Of a stretch of 59,132 nt of DNA, positions 22,731-31,008 are shown one piece after another. The translations under genes and the position numbers were made by a program. Numbering within the stretch: the first letter of the stretch is position 1; every line of letters starts with the position of its first letter. The notes under the pieces were generated by a model, which was not told the origin of the DNA, did not search any database, and worked only from the letters and a program-made list of their open reading frames with translations. The stretch comes from JAJOKK01 sp965370555 (GTDB taxonomy: Bacteria; Bipolaricaulota; Bipolaricaulia; UBA7950; UBA9294): the NCBI GenBank assembly GCA_965370555.1, contig CBDUVB010000009.1:1-59132 (forward strand), read 5' to 3'.

Positions 22731-23975
22731 TTATAGGGGGGAGTCCTCGGCGGCGGCAAAGACGGCCTGCCTGATCTCCTCGAACCGTTTACGTCCTCCC
22801 AGAGATGGAAGGAGAACAAGGATGTCCGAGAGCAAGTCCTTCTGAGCGAGGAGGGTTCGGAAGAGTCGGCTCGGGTAGTCGATGTCCCCCTCGCAAGAGA
22901 TCAGGGAGAGGATCTCAGGTCTGTCGATCGCGGCGAAGGCAACATCGATCTCTTCATCGGTGAGGGCCGAGAGGAGACGACGGGCGGCGAGGCCGAACCG
23001 TAACTCTTTTCCTATCTTCTTTTGCCAGCGCTCTTCGTACACGCAGAGCGCCGCGCGGGTGACCTCCTCCGTTTGTGCAACATTCCCGGCGGTCTCCCCG
23101 GCGATCTTAGCGCATATCCCACCGGTGTATAGCCCGCCCCCTGATGTCGGTTTCACCTGCCCGGCCGCATCGCCGAGCAGGAGGACTCCATCTGCGACCG
23201 TGCTCGTCGCTGGTTCGAGCGGAATCACCCCTCCGATCCGCGTGAGCACCTTCCCCGGGAAGCGCTGCGTGAGGAGACGATCGAGGAGTGCGTTACTGTT
23301 CGTTCCTGGAGTGGCGACCTGCCTGTGCTGGAGAGACAGACAGGCGAGGCCGACCCGCAAGTGCCCTTCCTCTGCGGGGATAGCCCAGGCAAAGAAACCA
23401 GGAGCAATGTCTTGGCCGAAGAAGAGCTCCACTCCGTCCTCAATGCGCGGCTTTGCGGCGATAACGGCCTGGCTTGCGACGAGGAAAGATCTCGGGCCGG
23501 CAAGAGAGAACCAGGAGGCGATGGCGCTTCGCGGACCGTCGGCACCGATGATTACGCGGGTATCGATCTTCTCCTGCTTCTTCTTGTGCTCGATCGTGAG
23601 ATGGCCCTTGTGAGCGGCGATCGCTCGGGTCTCTGTTCGTACCTCGACTCCGGTGGTGACGGCTAAAGCGATCAGTTCGCGATTCAGCCTCCCCCGGTCG
23701 AGCACGACCCCTTTGGTCGTCTCGGGGCGGAGCGCGATCATCCTTCCGCCGGGGGCGTGGATGAGTCCCCCGCGGATCTCACGCAGGGTACTCACCCCTG
23801 AAGCGCCGAGGATCTCCAGGGTGCGTGGGCTGACGAGGCCCGCGCAGCGAACCGGCTCTCCCGAGCCGTCCCCCTGTTCTATCAGTAGGACACGGGCTCC
23901 TGTGAGGGAGGCATGGCGCGCCGCTACCGCGCCGAGAGGTCCGCCGCCGACCACCGCCACATCGTAACCGTGCAT
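22731..23975 (-). CDS. Geranylgeranyl reductase family FAD-dependent oxidoreductase
   Basis: A 414-residue flavoprotein. The FAD dinucleotide motif is DVAVVGGGPLGAVAARHA (about 5-22), then EPVRCAGLVSPRTLEI, the cysteine-containing segment typical of the geranylgeranyl reductase family, IIGADGPRSAIASW, and the second FAD motif LLGDAAGQVKPTSGGGLYTG (about 256-275). Family members saturate prenyl chains of lipids, quinones or chlorophyll. In a non-photosynthetic context, possible substrates are polyprenyl phosphate or quinone tails. It sits between gpsA and a ligase using lipid-linked glycans, which fits a lipid-carrier role, but this is inference. It is spaced 5 bases after gpsA, so one operon. 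Confidence 0.85.
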   Translation of the reverse strand: MHGYDVAVVGGGPLGAVAARHASLTGARVLLIEQGDGSGEPVRCAGLVSPRTLEILGASGVSTLREIRGGLIHAPGGRMIALRPETTKGVVLDRGRLNRELIALAVTTGVEVRTETRAIAAHKGHLTIEHKKKQEKIDTRVIIGADGPRSAIASWFSLAGPRSFLVASQAVIAAKPRIEDGVELFFGQDIAPGFFAWAIPAEEGHLRVGLACLSLQHRQVATPGTNSNALLDRLLTQRFPGKVLTRIGGVIPLEPATSTVADGVLLLGDAAGQVKPTSGGGLYTGGICAKIAGETAGNVAQTEEVTRAALCVYEERWQKKIGKELRFGLAARRLLSALTDEEIDVAFAAIDRPEILSLISCEGDIDYPSRLFRTLLAQKDLLSDILVLLPSLGGRKRFEEIRQAVFAAAEDSPL

Positions 23976-23980
23976 AGTAC

Positions 23981-24973
23981 TTACGCCCCTTCCCTCTTCG
24001 GCTCCCGGGTCATGATCTCGTCGACCAGGGGGAGTGGGGAGGCCCCTTCGTATAAGATGCGGAAGACAACGTCGGTGATCGGCATCTCTATACCCAACTC
24101 TTCGGCCATCTCGTGGACGATCCTCGTCGCGTAGACACCCTCGGCGACCATTGTCATCCCGGTGAGAATCTCGGAGAGGGGCTCTCCTTCTCCGATACGA
24201 ACTCCGACGGCTCGGTTACGGCTGTGGTCGCTGGTGCAGGTGGCGACGAGGTCTCCGAGACCGGAGAGGCCGAAGAAGGTCCGTTCATCCACTGCGAAGG
24301 CCCTTCCAAAGCGGACCATCTCCGCCAGCCCGCGGGTGATGAGTGCCCCGCGGCTGTTGTCCCCGTAACCAAGACCATCGGAGATCCCGGTCGCCAGTGC
24401 GATGATGTTCTTCACCGTTGCACAGAGCTCCACCCCACGGATGTCTTCTGTGAGGTAGATGCGAAAACGTGCGCTTGCGATGGCACGTTGAAGCTCCTTG
24501 CCAAGGGTGAGGTCTTGACCGGCAAGGACGACCGCGGTCGGGATCTCTCGGCCGACCTCTTCGGCATGACTCGGCCCGGAGAGGGTGAAGACAGCCCGTA
24601 GATCGAACGCCTCCTCGATCAGCTCTGACATCGTCCTCTTCGACGTGCGGTCGAGCCCCTTGGCCAGGTTGATGAAGACCTTCCCCGGCTCTATGAAGGG
24701 GGTGATCGCCTGCAGTGTCTCAGCCATAGCGAAGGAGGGAACGGCGAGGACGATCGTCTCCGATTTGAGCGCGGTTGAAAGGGATGCCGTGACCCGCAGG
24801 TTCTCACGTGGGAGGGGTACCCCGGGGAGGTACTTGTTGTTCACCCGCTCGCGGTCGATCCTCTTTGCCATCTCGGGATCGCGCGCCCACAGGGTGGTGC
24901 TGTGTCCTTCCTTTGCGAGCAAGAGGGCAAAAGCTGTCCCCCACCCTCCGGCACCGATGACGGATATTCTCAC
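23981..24973 (-). CDS. gpsA: Glycerol-3-phosphate dehydrogenase [NAD(P)+]
   Basis: Makes sn-glycerol-3-phosphate from dihydroxyacetone phosphate for phospholipids. The 330 residues match the family. The nucleotide fold starts at the N-terminus as ISVIGAGGWGTAFALLLA; VNNKYLPGVPLP, VLAVPSFAMAETL, FINLAKGLDR, LSGPSHAEEV and VELCATVKNIIALATGISDG (catalytic lysine in CATVKN) follow, then GLGDLVATCTSDHSRNR. It is complete. Its ATG overlaps the ctpA stop by 4 bases and it is followed after 5 bases by the geranylgeranyl reductase gene, so all are translationally linked. The link to the isoprenoid genes suggests a lipid-synthesis operon. Confidence 0.96.
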   Translation of the reverse strand: MRISVIGAGGWGTAFALLLAKEGHSTTLWARDPEMAKRIDRERVNNKYLPGVPLPRENLRVTASLSTALKSETIVLAVPSFAMAETLQAITPFIEPGKVFINLAKGLDRTSKRTMSELIEEAFDLRAVFTLSGPSHAEEVGREIPTAVVLAGQDLTLGKELQRAIASARFRIYLTEDIRGVELCATVKNIIALATGISDGLGYGDNSRGALITRGLAEMVRFGRAFAVDERTFFGLSGLGDLVATCTSDHSRNRAVGVRIGEGEPLSEILTGMTMVAEGVYATRIVHEMAEELGIEMPITDVVFRILYEGASPLPLVDEIMTREPKREGA

Positions 24974-26151
24974 TCGCTCTCCGTGTTGCCAAGGGGGATC
25001 GGCATCCGCTTACCAACGTGGTCCTCGATCCAGGCGATTGCGATATCGATCGGGTCCTCCTCCTCGGTAACGACGATATCCGGGGTGAGACCGACTTCGT
25101 GCACGGTGTGTCCCAGGGGAGTGGTGTACTCTCCTGTGGTAAGCTTCAGGGCCGACCCGTCACCATATTTGAACAGCTGCTGGATTACGCCCTTGCCGAA
25201 AGACTGTTCGCCAATCAGAATCCCCATCTGATGGTCACGGATCGCTCCGGCCGTGATCTCGGAGGCACTCGCCGATCCTCCATTGATCAGGATCGCGAGC
25301 GGCAGGTTTGGCAGCACGTTCCCCGTCGACCAGTAATTCTGCTCCCCGGAGATCCGGCTCTTGGTCGAGACGACGATCCCTTCATCCACGAACCGGCTCG
25401 ATACGGAGATAGCGGCGTTCATCAATCCTCCAGGGTTGTTGCGCAGGTCGAGGATGACCCCATCCAGCGCGTCGAGGTCGAACCCATTAAGGGCTACGTC
25501 AAGCTTGACGACCACCTGGTTATCGAACCGCGACAGGCGGATGTAGGCGATACGTTCGTCGTTCACAAGCTTGCTGGAGACAGAATCGACCGTGATCGTG
25601 TCGCGGACGATGGGAATCTCCTCGGTGCTTCCATCAGTATGGAGGACCGTCAGTGTGACGATCGTCCCGATTTCACCACGGATCTTCACTGCGGCCTCGG
25701 TAATGGTGATCCCTTCGGTCGATTCCCCGTCGATCGCGATGATTTGATCCCCGGCTCTTACCCCGGCCTCATCGGCAGGTGTTCCTTCAAGCGGGGCGAT
25801 CACCGTCAGGATACCGTCCTTGATAGTGATCTCGATTCCCACCCCACTGAATTCGCCGTTCAGGCTGTCATCGAAGGCCTCCATTTCAGCGGGGTCGAGG
25901 AACTCACTGTACGGATCATCGAGCTGTTCGACCAGACCCTCCATCGCTCCGTATAGCGCCTGTTGGTCATCAATCCGCTCTGGTGCGTAGAAGTAACTCT
26001 TGATCGTTTGGTAGATCTGGGAGAGGGGATGGAAGAGGTTGGGATCGGTCTGCTGTGCCCCCCCAACCCCCAACACAATGATCAACAGGATCGTCGGGAT
26101 CAAGAATATCAGCGCGTTTCGGACCATGGACTCTCTTTTCAACTCACTCAC
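24970..26151 (-). CDS. ctpA: Carboxyl-terminal processing protease (S41, CtpA family)
   Basis: A 393-residue exported serine protease. One N-terminal hydrophobic segment (LIFLIPTILLIIVLGVGG) acts as signal or anchor. A PDZ domain follows (about 95-185: SGVGIEITIKDGILTVIAPL, then AGDQIIAIDGE). The catalytic domain has VILDLRNNPGGLMNAAI, INGGSASASEITAGAI with the nucleophilic serine, and GEQSFGKGVIQ with the lysine of the Ser-Lys dyad. Such proteases trim or degrade periplasmic proteins. The first codon is GTG 26151; an internal ATG at 26127 (MVRNALIF) is an alternative. It heads a four-gene minus-strand unit with gpsA, the geranylgeranyl reductase gene and the O-antigen ligase gene. The 235-base gap upstream holds only fragments of the CAATCATT repeat near 26268-26300. 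Confidence 0.92.
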   Translation of the reverse strand: MSELKRESMVRNALIFLIPTILLIIVLGVGGAQQTDPNLFHPLSQIYQTIKSYFYAPERIDDQQALYGAMEGLVEQLDDPYSEFLDPAEMEAFDDSLNGEFSGVGIEITIKDGILTVIAPLEGTPADEAGVRAGDQIIAIDGESTEGITITEAAVKIRGEIGTIVTLTVLHTDGSTEEIPIVRDTITVDSVSSKLVNDERIAYIRLSRFDNQVVVKLDVALNGFDLDALDGVILDLRNNPGGLMNAAISVSSRFVDEGIVVSTKSRISGEQNYWSTGNVLPNLPLAILINGGSASASEITAGAIRDHQMGILIGEQSFGKGVIQQLFKYGDGSALKLTTGEYTTPLGHTVHEVGLTPDIVVTEEEDPIDIAIAWIEDHVGKRMPIPLGNTESE

Positions 26152-26386
26152 CCCTTTTCCCTGTGTAGTACTTATTTAGTGTTATGACTTTCGCCCTCTC
26201 GGAGATCGCATAAGCAGACCACGAATTCCACGAATAGAGCGTACGAAACCAAGTGGTTTAAAAATCTCCCGATCATTCAATAGCTAAATCCTTCAATTCG
26301 TGATTCCCCCTGGCTTTGAACGCCAACCATATACCCTGCGTATTATTGTACCATCCACAGCCATGAGAGGGAAGGAATAACTTTGT

Positions 26387-27616
26387 TCAGGCGTTGGAAA
26401 GACCGAGGTAGGTCTGTTGCTCCTTGGTTAGGCTGTCGATCGCGATATCGAGCGAAGCAAGCTTCATCCGTGCTACCCGTTCGTCGATCTCAGGCGGGAC
26501 CGCGTAGAGGGCTGGAGGAAGTGGTGCACTCTTCACGATGTGGCGGAGGGTCAACGCCTGCAGGGCGAACGATATGTCCATTATCTCTACCGGATGGCCG
26601 TCGCCGAGGACTAGGTTGACCAACCGTCCCTCTCCCAAGAGGCAGATCTGTTGACCGTCCTCGAACGTGAATTCATAGATCCCGTTTCTCACCGCTCGCT
26701 TTGCTGTGGCCAGGGCTTCCAGAGCTGATTTATCGATCTCCACGTCGAAGTGACCGGCGTTTGCAAGGAGGAGTCCATCCTTGGCATTTCGCAGTGCTTC
26801 TTCGGTGACGACGTCGCGACATCCGGTGGCGGTGATCAGGAAATCGGCCGAACCGATCGCCTCGACGAGCGGGGCGACGGTGAACCCGTCCATCACCGCC
26901 TCGATCGCCCGTACCGGGTCGACCTCGCAGACAGAGACTCTCGCTCCCAGGCCGCGTGCGCGCAGGGCGATCCCTCGCCCGCACCAGCCGTACCCGGCGA
27001 TGAGGACCTCCTTTCCCGCGACGAGGAGGTTGGTCGAGCGCATGATCCCGTCCCAGACCGACTGTCCGGTCCCGTACCGATTATCGAATAGGTACTTCAT
27101 CTGTGCGTCGTTCACCGCGAACATTGGGAAGCGCAACTTTCCTTCCCTATCGAGGGTGCGTAGACGGTGAACCCCGGTCGTCGTCTCCTCGCACCCGCCG
27201 ATGACCTTCCCTGGAACCCCCTCGTGCAGCAGCCGGACGAGGTCGCCCCCATCGTCGAGGATGAGGTCGGGTTCAGCAGCGAGGACCTCCTTAAGGTGCG
27301 CGGTGTACTCCACCTCGCTCACCCCATGGCGGGCATATACCGAGATCCCATTCTCGCAGGCGAGGGCGGTGGCGACATCGTCCTGAGTGGAGAGGGGGTT
27401 GCTCCCGGTGACGAACATCTCCGCCCCGCCGTCGCGCAGGAGGATCGCTAAGCAGGCGGTCTTTGCCTCCAAGTGGATGCTTATCCCTATTCGGTGACCG
27501 GCAAACGGTCGTTCTTCCAGAAATCCATCTCGCAACCGATTGAGCAGGTCCATGTGCGATACTGCCCACTCGATCTTCTCCTCTCCTCTCACCCTCTGTT
27601 CATCCCCCATCTTCAT
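26387..27616 (-). CDS. ahcY: Adenosylhomocysteinase (SAH hydrolase)
   Basis: Splits S-adenosylhomocysteine, the by-product of methyl transfer, using bound NAD. From ATG 27616 the protein has 409 residues, the short type known from Thermotoga and archaea, lacking the C-terminal extension of long bacterial forms. Key segments are EKIEWAVSHMDLLNRLR, TGSNPLSTQDDVATAL, DDGGDLVRLLH, GCEETTTGVHRL, NDAQMKYLFDNRYGTGQS and the NAD fold VLIAGYGWCGRGIALRARG. Some archaeal relatives prefer S-inosylhomocysteine, which cannot be excluded. I chose 27616 because GGAGG lies 6 bases upstream; it overlaps the preceding EamA gene by 17 bases. It may serve the SAM-using radical and methyl enzymes encoded nearby. 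Confidence 0.93.
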   Translation of the reverse strand: MKMGDEQRVRGEEKIEWAVSHMDLLNRLRDGFLEERPFAGHRIGISIHLEAKTACLAILLRDGGAEMFVTGSNPLSTQDDVATALACENGISVYARHGVSEVEYTAHLKEVLAAEPDLILDDGGDLVRLLHEGVPGKVIGGCEETTTGVHRLRTLDREGKLRFPMFAVNDAQMKYLFDNRYGTGQSVWDGIMRSTNLLVAGKEVLIAGYGWCGRGIALRARGLGARVSVCEVDPVRAIEAVMDGFTVAPLVEAIGSADFLITATGCRDVVTEEALRNAKDGLLLANAGHFDVEIDKSALEALATAKRAVRNGIYEFTFEDGQQICLLGEGRLVNLVLGDGHPVEIMDISFALQALTLRHIVKSAPLPPALYAVPPEIDERVARMKLASLDIAIDSLTKEQQTYLGLSNA

Positions 27617-28481
27617 CACTGGCCTCCTCGTGTAGGCTAAGGTAGATTCCACTCAGTATGACGGCTGCCCCTATCATCTTCAACAGGGTCACTCCCTCCC
27701 CCAGGATGAGATAGGCGAGTAGGGTCGCGGCGACCGGCTCTCCGAGGATGAGGATCGCCACTGTGGAGGCGGAGAGGTACTTCAGAGCCCAATTGAAGGT
27801 GCTGTGCCCGATGAGTTGCGGTCCCAACGCGAGGAGGACAAGGTAGAGGTAGGTCAGCTTGGGAAAGCCGATGATTTGCTGGTGAGTGGCTAGAGCGACG
27901 CCAAGGAGGAGGATCGCGGCGGTCCCGTATGTCGTGAGGATGTAGGTTGAGAGAGGAACCCTCTGCCGTACCTGTCGCCCGATCAGGAAGTAACCCGAGG
28001 CCATCACCGCTCCGCCAAGCGCCAGCAGGTCCCCGGAGAGGGCAACTCCACTGATCCGGAAGTCCCCCCACCCAATGAGAGCGGCCCCGGCGACCGAGAG
28101 GAGGGTAGCCACGACGAGTGTGCGGGAGAGGGATTCCTTGAAGACAAAGCGTACCCCCAATGCGACGAAGATCGGGTTGGTGCTGACAAGGACGACGGAA
28201 CTGGCGACCGAGGTGTAGCGGAGCGAGGAGATCCACAGGATAAAGTGGAGGGTGAGGAAGGCCCCGCTCGCGACCGAGAGGAGCAAGTCCCTTCGGCTCA
28301 TCGTCTTTAGGGGACTTTTTCGCCAGGAGAACGGGATGAGCAACAAAAAAGAGACCCCCAGGCGCCACGCGGCGATGGAGAGGACCGGAACGTCCTTGGC
28401 GAGGCGGATAAGTATCGCGCCGAAGGAGACGGCGACGATCGCGACCCCGATCAAGGTGTATAAGAGGGGTCTATTCCTCAT
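27600..28481 (-). CDS. EamA (DMT superfamily) transporter
   Basis: A membrane protein of 293 residues with about ten helices in two EamA repeats. The first runs from the start (LLYTLIGVAIVAVSFGAILI) and the second from about residue 145 (ALSGDLLALGGAVMASGYFL). The conserved motif ends of both halves are visible: LVSTNPIFVALGV and ALKYLSASTVAILILGEPV. It probably exports or imports a small metabolite; substrate unknown. The start ATG 28481 was chosen because the hydrophobic repeat begins there; the longer frame into the patatin gene is charged and unlike the family. It lies 25 bases after the patatin gene and overlaps ahcY. Confidence 0.85.
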   Translation of the reverse strand: MRNRPLLYTLIGVAIVAVSFGAILIRLAKDVPVLSIAAWRLGVSFLLLIPFSWRKSPLKTMSRRDLLLSVASGAFLTLHFILWISSLRYTSVASSVVLVSTNPIFVALGVRFVFKESLSRTLVVATLLSVAGAALIGWGDFRISGVALSGDLLALGGAVMASGYFLIGRQVRQRVPLSTYILTTYGTAAILLLGVALATHQQIIGFPKLTYLYLVLLALGPQLIGHSTFNWALKYLSASTVAILILGEPVAATLLAYLILGEGVTLLKMIGAAVILSGIYLSLHEEASDEDGG

Positions 28482-28506
28482 TTCCCGTGAAGAAGACCTT
28501 CCTGGC

Positions 28507-29394
28507 TCATTGTCGTTCGAGGAGGGCGAGGATCTTCGGAAGCGCGCGACGAGCTGCTTCCTCCCCCGCCTCGATCCCGGTTCGCACGTCACTATAGCAG
28601 GGAGGATTAGGGGAGAAATCGGGCTGGATGAGGATATCTGGAGGGTGAACCTTCAGCAAGAGGTCGCTCACGCGCTTCTGGAAAGCGGTCGACATCTGGA
28701 AAAGAACGGCGAAGACGCTCGGGTAGAACCGGCGTGACTCTGCCGCGGCCGCCCGTGCTTTCTCCATCCCTTTGGTGATTCCGAGGATCCGTTCGCGATA
28801 CTCGGGAACCGGGATCCCGGAGAGTTTTACCTCATTCGGATCGACGAGGACATCGACGGCGATCACGAGGTCGGCCCCGAGCTGGCGGGCGACGTCGATG
28901 GGGATCGGGTCGGAGACCCCGCCGTCGATCAGGAGGTGCCCGTCGATCCAAACTGGGGTGAAGAGCCCTGGGACCGAGAGGCTTGCGCGAATCGCCTCGG
29001 CGAGTGAACCCTTCGTGATGATGTATGGTTGCCCGCTTTCAAGGTCGGTCGCCACCGCTGCGAAGGGAATGGGAAGCTCCTCGATCGTTCGATCTCCCAC
29101 CAGGCTTCGGACAGTGCGCTTTATCTCTCCCCCGGAGCTCCACCCCGACCAGGGGACGGTCGGAAGGAGGGTCTTCGCAACCTTGCCGAAGGTCGTCGAA
29201 CGCCAGATAGCGGCGAGTTTATCGACCTTCACCCCAGCTGCATACGCTCCGCCGACCTCGGCTCCCATGCTCGTCCCGGCGATGATATCGGGGATGATCC
29301 CGTTCTCCTCTAGGACCTTCAGCACCCCCACATGCGCCGATCCCCGCGCACCACCACTTCCGAGTGCCAGGCCGATCCGTCGTTCCTTCACCAT
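28507..29394 (-). CDS. Patatin-like phospholipase (RssA type)
   Basis: A 295-residue serine lipid hydrolase. The oxyanion hole is LGSGGARGSAHVGVL (about 12-26), the nucleophile elbow IIAGTSMGAEVGGAYAAG (GxSxG, serine about 42) and the catalytic aspartate is in LLIDGGVSDPIP (DGG, about 172). The family comprises bacterial acyl hydrolases; the precise lipid is unknown. There is no signal peptide, so it acts in the cytoplasm or at the inner membrane. It leads a three-gene unit (patatin, EamA, ahcY). Its promoter (29408-29436) leaves a leader of only about 6 bases, so translation may start almost leaderless. Confidence 0.9.
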   Translation of the reverse strand: MVKERRIGLALGSGGARGSAHVGVLKVLEENGIIPDIIAGTSMGAEVGGAYAAGVKVDKLAAIWRSTTFGKVAKTLLPTVPWSGWSSGGEIKRTVRSLVGDRTIEELPIPFAAVATDLESGQPYIITKGSLAEAIRASLSVPGLFTPVWIDGHLLIDGGVSDPIPIDVARQLGADLVIAVDVLVDPNEVKLSGIPVPEYRERILGITKGMEKARAAAAESRRFYPSVFAVLFQMSTAFQKRVSDLLLKVHPPDILIQPDFSPNPPCYSDVRTGIEAGEEAARRALPKILALLERQ

Positions 29395-29407
29395 CGATCA
29401 CCGCCCT

Positions 29408-29436
29408 ATGCTAGCACGCTGCGTCTGTTCAGACAA
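29408..29436 (-). promoter_or_regulatory. Candidate promoter of the patatin-EamA-ahcY unit
   Basis: On the minus strand, TTGTCT (29431-29436), a 17-base spacer and TAGCAT (29408-29413), 13 bases before the ATG. Confidence 0.6.
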
Positions 29437-29447
29437 CGCGGGATAGA

Positions 29448-29480
29448 GTGTAACGCCGTAATACCTCTACGGCGCTACAC
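29448..29480 (-). terminator. Stem-loop after the ferredoxin gene
   Basis: GTGTA-ACGCCGTA and TACGGCG-CTACAC form a long stem with a 6-7 base loop between the ferredoxin stop and the next promoter. There is no T-run on the minus strand, so it is at best a weak or factor-assisted terminator. Confidence 0.4.
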
Positions 29481-29556
29481 CTTGTTATCTCGAAGAAAGA
29501 GTCGGGTAAGATCCCGACGTTTACGCAAGAAAAATCTGCGTGTGATGAACCGGCTC

Positions 29557-29739
29557 CTAGGCGGTGATCGCACCGACTGGGCACTGATCGACCGCGTCCT
29601 GAATGCAGGCGGAATTCAGATCAGCGTCTGCCTTGACCTGAGCCACTTCGTCTGCTCCCATCTCAAACACCTCGGCGCAGACCTGGGCGCACAGAGCACA
29701 ACCGACACAGAGATCTTTATCGACTGCAGGGTTTGCCAT
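29557..29739 (-). CDS. Small [4Fe-4S] ferredoxin
   Basis: A 60-residue electron carrier. Three cluster ligands are in LCVGCALCAQVC (CxxCxxC) and the fourth in DQCPVGAIT. Two further cysteines (the last of AQVC and that in NSACIQD) are placed like the disulfide pair of monocluster ferredoxins from Thermotoga and Pyrococcus, which lost the second cluster. It is acidic and complete. Partners are not adjacent. Possible users are the radical SAM enzyme HpnH and the iron-sulfur enzymes IspG and IspH encoded 14 kb away, all of which need low-potential electrons; this is inference. It has its own strong promoter and AAGGAGG ribosome-binding site. Confidence 0.95.
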   Translation of the reverse strand: MANPAVDKDLCVGCALCAQVCAEVFEMGADEVAQVKADADLNSACIQDAVDQCPVGAITA

Positions 29740-29778
29740 TACTTCCTCCTTCTTATTTCATAGAGTCTTGGTGCGGAG

Positions 29779-29808
29779 ACTATAACATACCGCGCCTTGA
29801 AGGGTCAA
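29779..29808 (-). promoter_or_regulatory. Ferredoxin promoter
   Basis: On the minus strand, TTGACC (29803-29808), an 18-base spacer and TATAGT (29779-29784), close to consensus. Confidence 0.85.
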
Positions 29809-29849
29809 CTTGAGATTCCCTGTGGTCTTACCACAGTGGTTGGAGCCGG

Positions 29850-29858
29850 TGGTATAAT
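29850..29858 (+). promoter_or_regulatory. Extended -10 promoter of the first T-component-like gene
   Basis: TGGTATAAT is a perfect -10 (29853-29858) with the TGn extension; no good -35 exists at normal spacing. A perfect 7-bp hairpin, CTGTGGT-CTT-ACCACAG (29820-29836), lies just upstream, where an operator might be. Confidence 0.7.
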
Positions 29859-29902
29859 CTCGTATAGTTGAACACCGTGAGCCGCTTAAGGAGGATAAAG
29901 TG

Positions 29903-30841
29903 ATGAAAAGAACGTTCTTAGTCCTGGGTTTCCTCTTTCTCGCTCTTGGAGCGACGGTCTTTGCAGGGATGAATCTAGACGAGGCACTGGCTCTCTTCTC
30001 GACCGGGGCAGACGTGATGGTCCACTACGACACAGCAGGGCAAGTGACGCTGGAAGCGGCGATCGACGCGCTCAAAGACACACTTGGCGCCACCGCCGCG
30101 TTCGATGAGATGAACGAAGATGCTTACAGTACCCTGGAGATCAGCATCGAGAAGAAGGACCTCGTGAACAAGCTCTCCCAGTGCTATTACACCCTGGGGG
30201 ATGCCTTCCTGCGCGGGCAAGATGGTGCTGAGACGATCTTCGTAAAGGGCCAGTACTGGGGTTTGAAGAGCCTGCGGATGAACCCTGATTTTGTCATGGA
30301 AGAGAAGAGACACGGGTTCATCGAGGCTGTTTCCCAGGAAACGGATGTTGCTGCTCTGTATTGGACCTACGCCAATTGGGCGCGCAAGGATGAGATCGAT
30401 AAACTCGGCGCTATTGCACGAAACGATCCTCCGAAATTACTCGCCCTGGCAGAGCAGGCTCTGGCTGTGGATGAAACATACATCGCTTACGGTTCCTATC
30501 GTTCGCTCGCCGCGTTCTGGGGAGGACTCCCACCGTTTCCGCTCATCACATTCGGGCAGAACCTTCCGCGTGCGCTCTCCTACATCTGCCCGGTGGTAGA
30601 CGAGCCGGACTACTGCGTGGATTGTCCAGAATGTCCGTACGATCAGGACTGTAACGCGTACTTCGAGAACCGGCTCATCTTTACGGAGTACTACCTGATG
30701 GAGAAGGGGTTGTGGGAGGAAGCGGCCCGCATCCTTCAGAGCATTCTCGACGATCCGATCGGTGAGCCCTACCCGCTGTACAACGCCCTCTGTCAGGAGT
30801 TGGCGGCGAATCTCCTCGAAGAGGTGCAGGAACACCTGTAG
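29903..30841 (+). CDS. Secreted TRAP T-component-like (TAtT) protein, paralogue 1
   Basis: A 312-residue exported helical protein. The signal peptide (RTFLVLGFLFLALGATVFAG) is followed by TPR-like helices. The middle matches the TAtT family (Treponema Tp0956): YWGLKSLRMNPDF, DVAALYWTYANWARKDEI and 'LLALAEQALAVDETYIAYGS'. TAtT proteins are periplasmic partners of TRAP transporters, but no TRAP genes are in this window. It carries a Cys-rich insert (CPVVDEPDYCVDCPECPYDQ, then DC), absent in this form from the family as I know it, which could bind metal or form disulfides. It ends LQSILDDPIGEPYPLYN and LLEEVQEHL, shared with paralogue 2. AAGGAGG lies 8 bases before ATG 29903; GTG 29900 is possible. 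Confidence 0.75.
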   Translation: MKRTFLVLGFLFLALGATVFAGMNLDEALALFSTGADVMVHYDTAGQVTLEAAIDALKDTLGATAAFDEMNEDAYSTLEISIEKKDLVNKLSQCYYTLGDAFLRGQDGAETIFVKGQYWGLKSLRMNPDFVMEEKRHGFIEAVSQETDVAALYWTYANWARKDEIDKLGAIARNDPPKLLALAEQALAVDETYIAYGSYRSLAAFWGGLPPFPLITFGQNLPRALSYICPVVDEPDYCVDCPECPYDQDCNAYFENRLIFTEYYLMEKGLWEEAARILQSILDDPIGEPYPLYNALCQELAANLLEEVQEHL

Positions 30842-30946
30842 AGCGATGGGGTTAGAAGGCAGGGATTTAGGGATTAGGGACAAGGTGGCATGTTACAGCT
30901 GGTCGCCCATTCTTCTTATTTCCTTATCTGGCCCCGACCCCTTGAT

Positions 30947-30975
30947 TTGGCAGGTGTTCACGCTTCTGTTATCCT
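30947..30975 (+). promoter_or_regulatory. Promoter of the second T-component-like gene
   Basis: TTGGCA (30947-30952), a 17-base spacer and TATCCT (30970-30975), the latter with a TGT extension. Confidence 0.65.
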
Positions 30976-31008
30976 TAACCAAAGATTGTTTCTACAAGGA
31001 GGAAAAAG

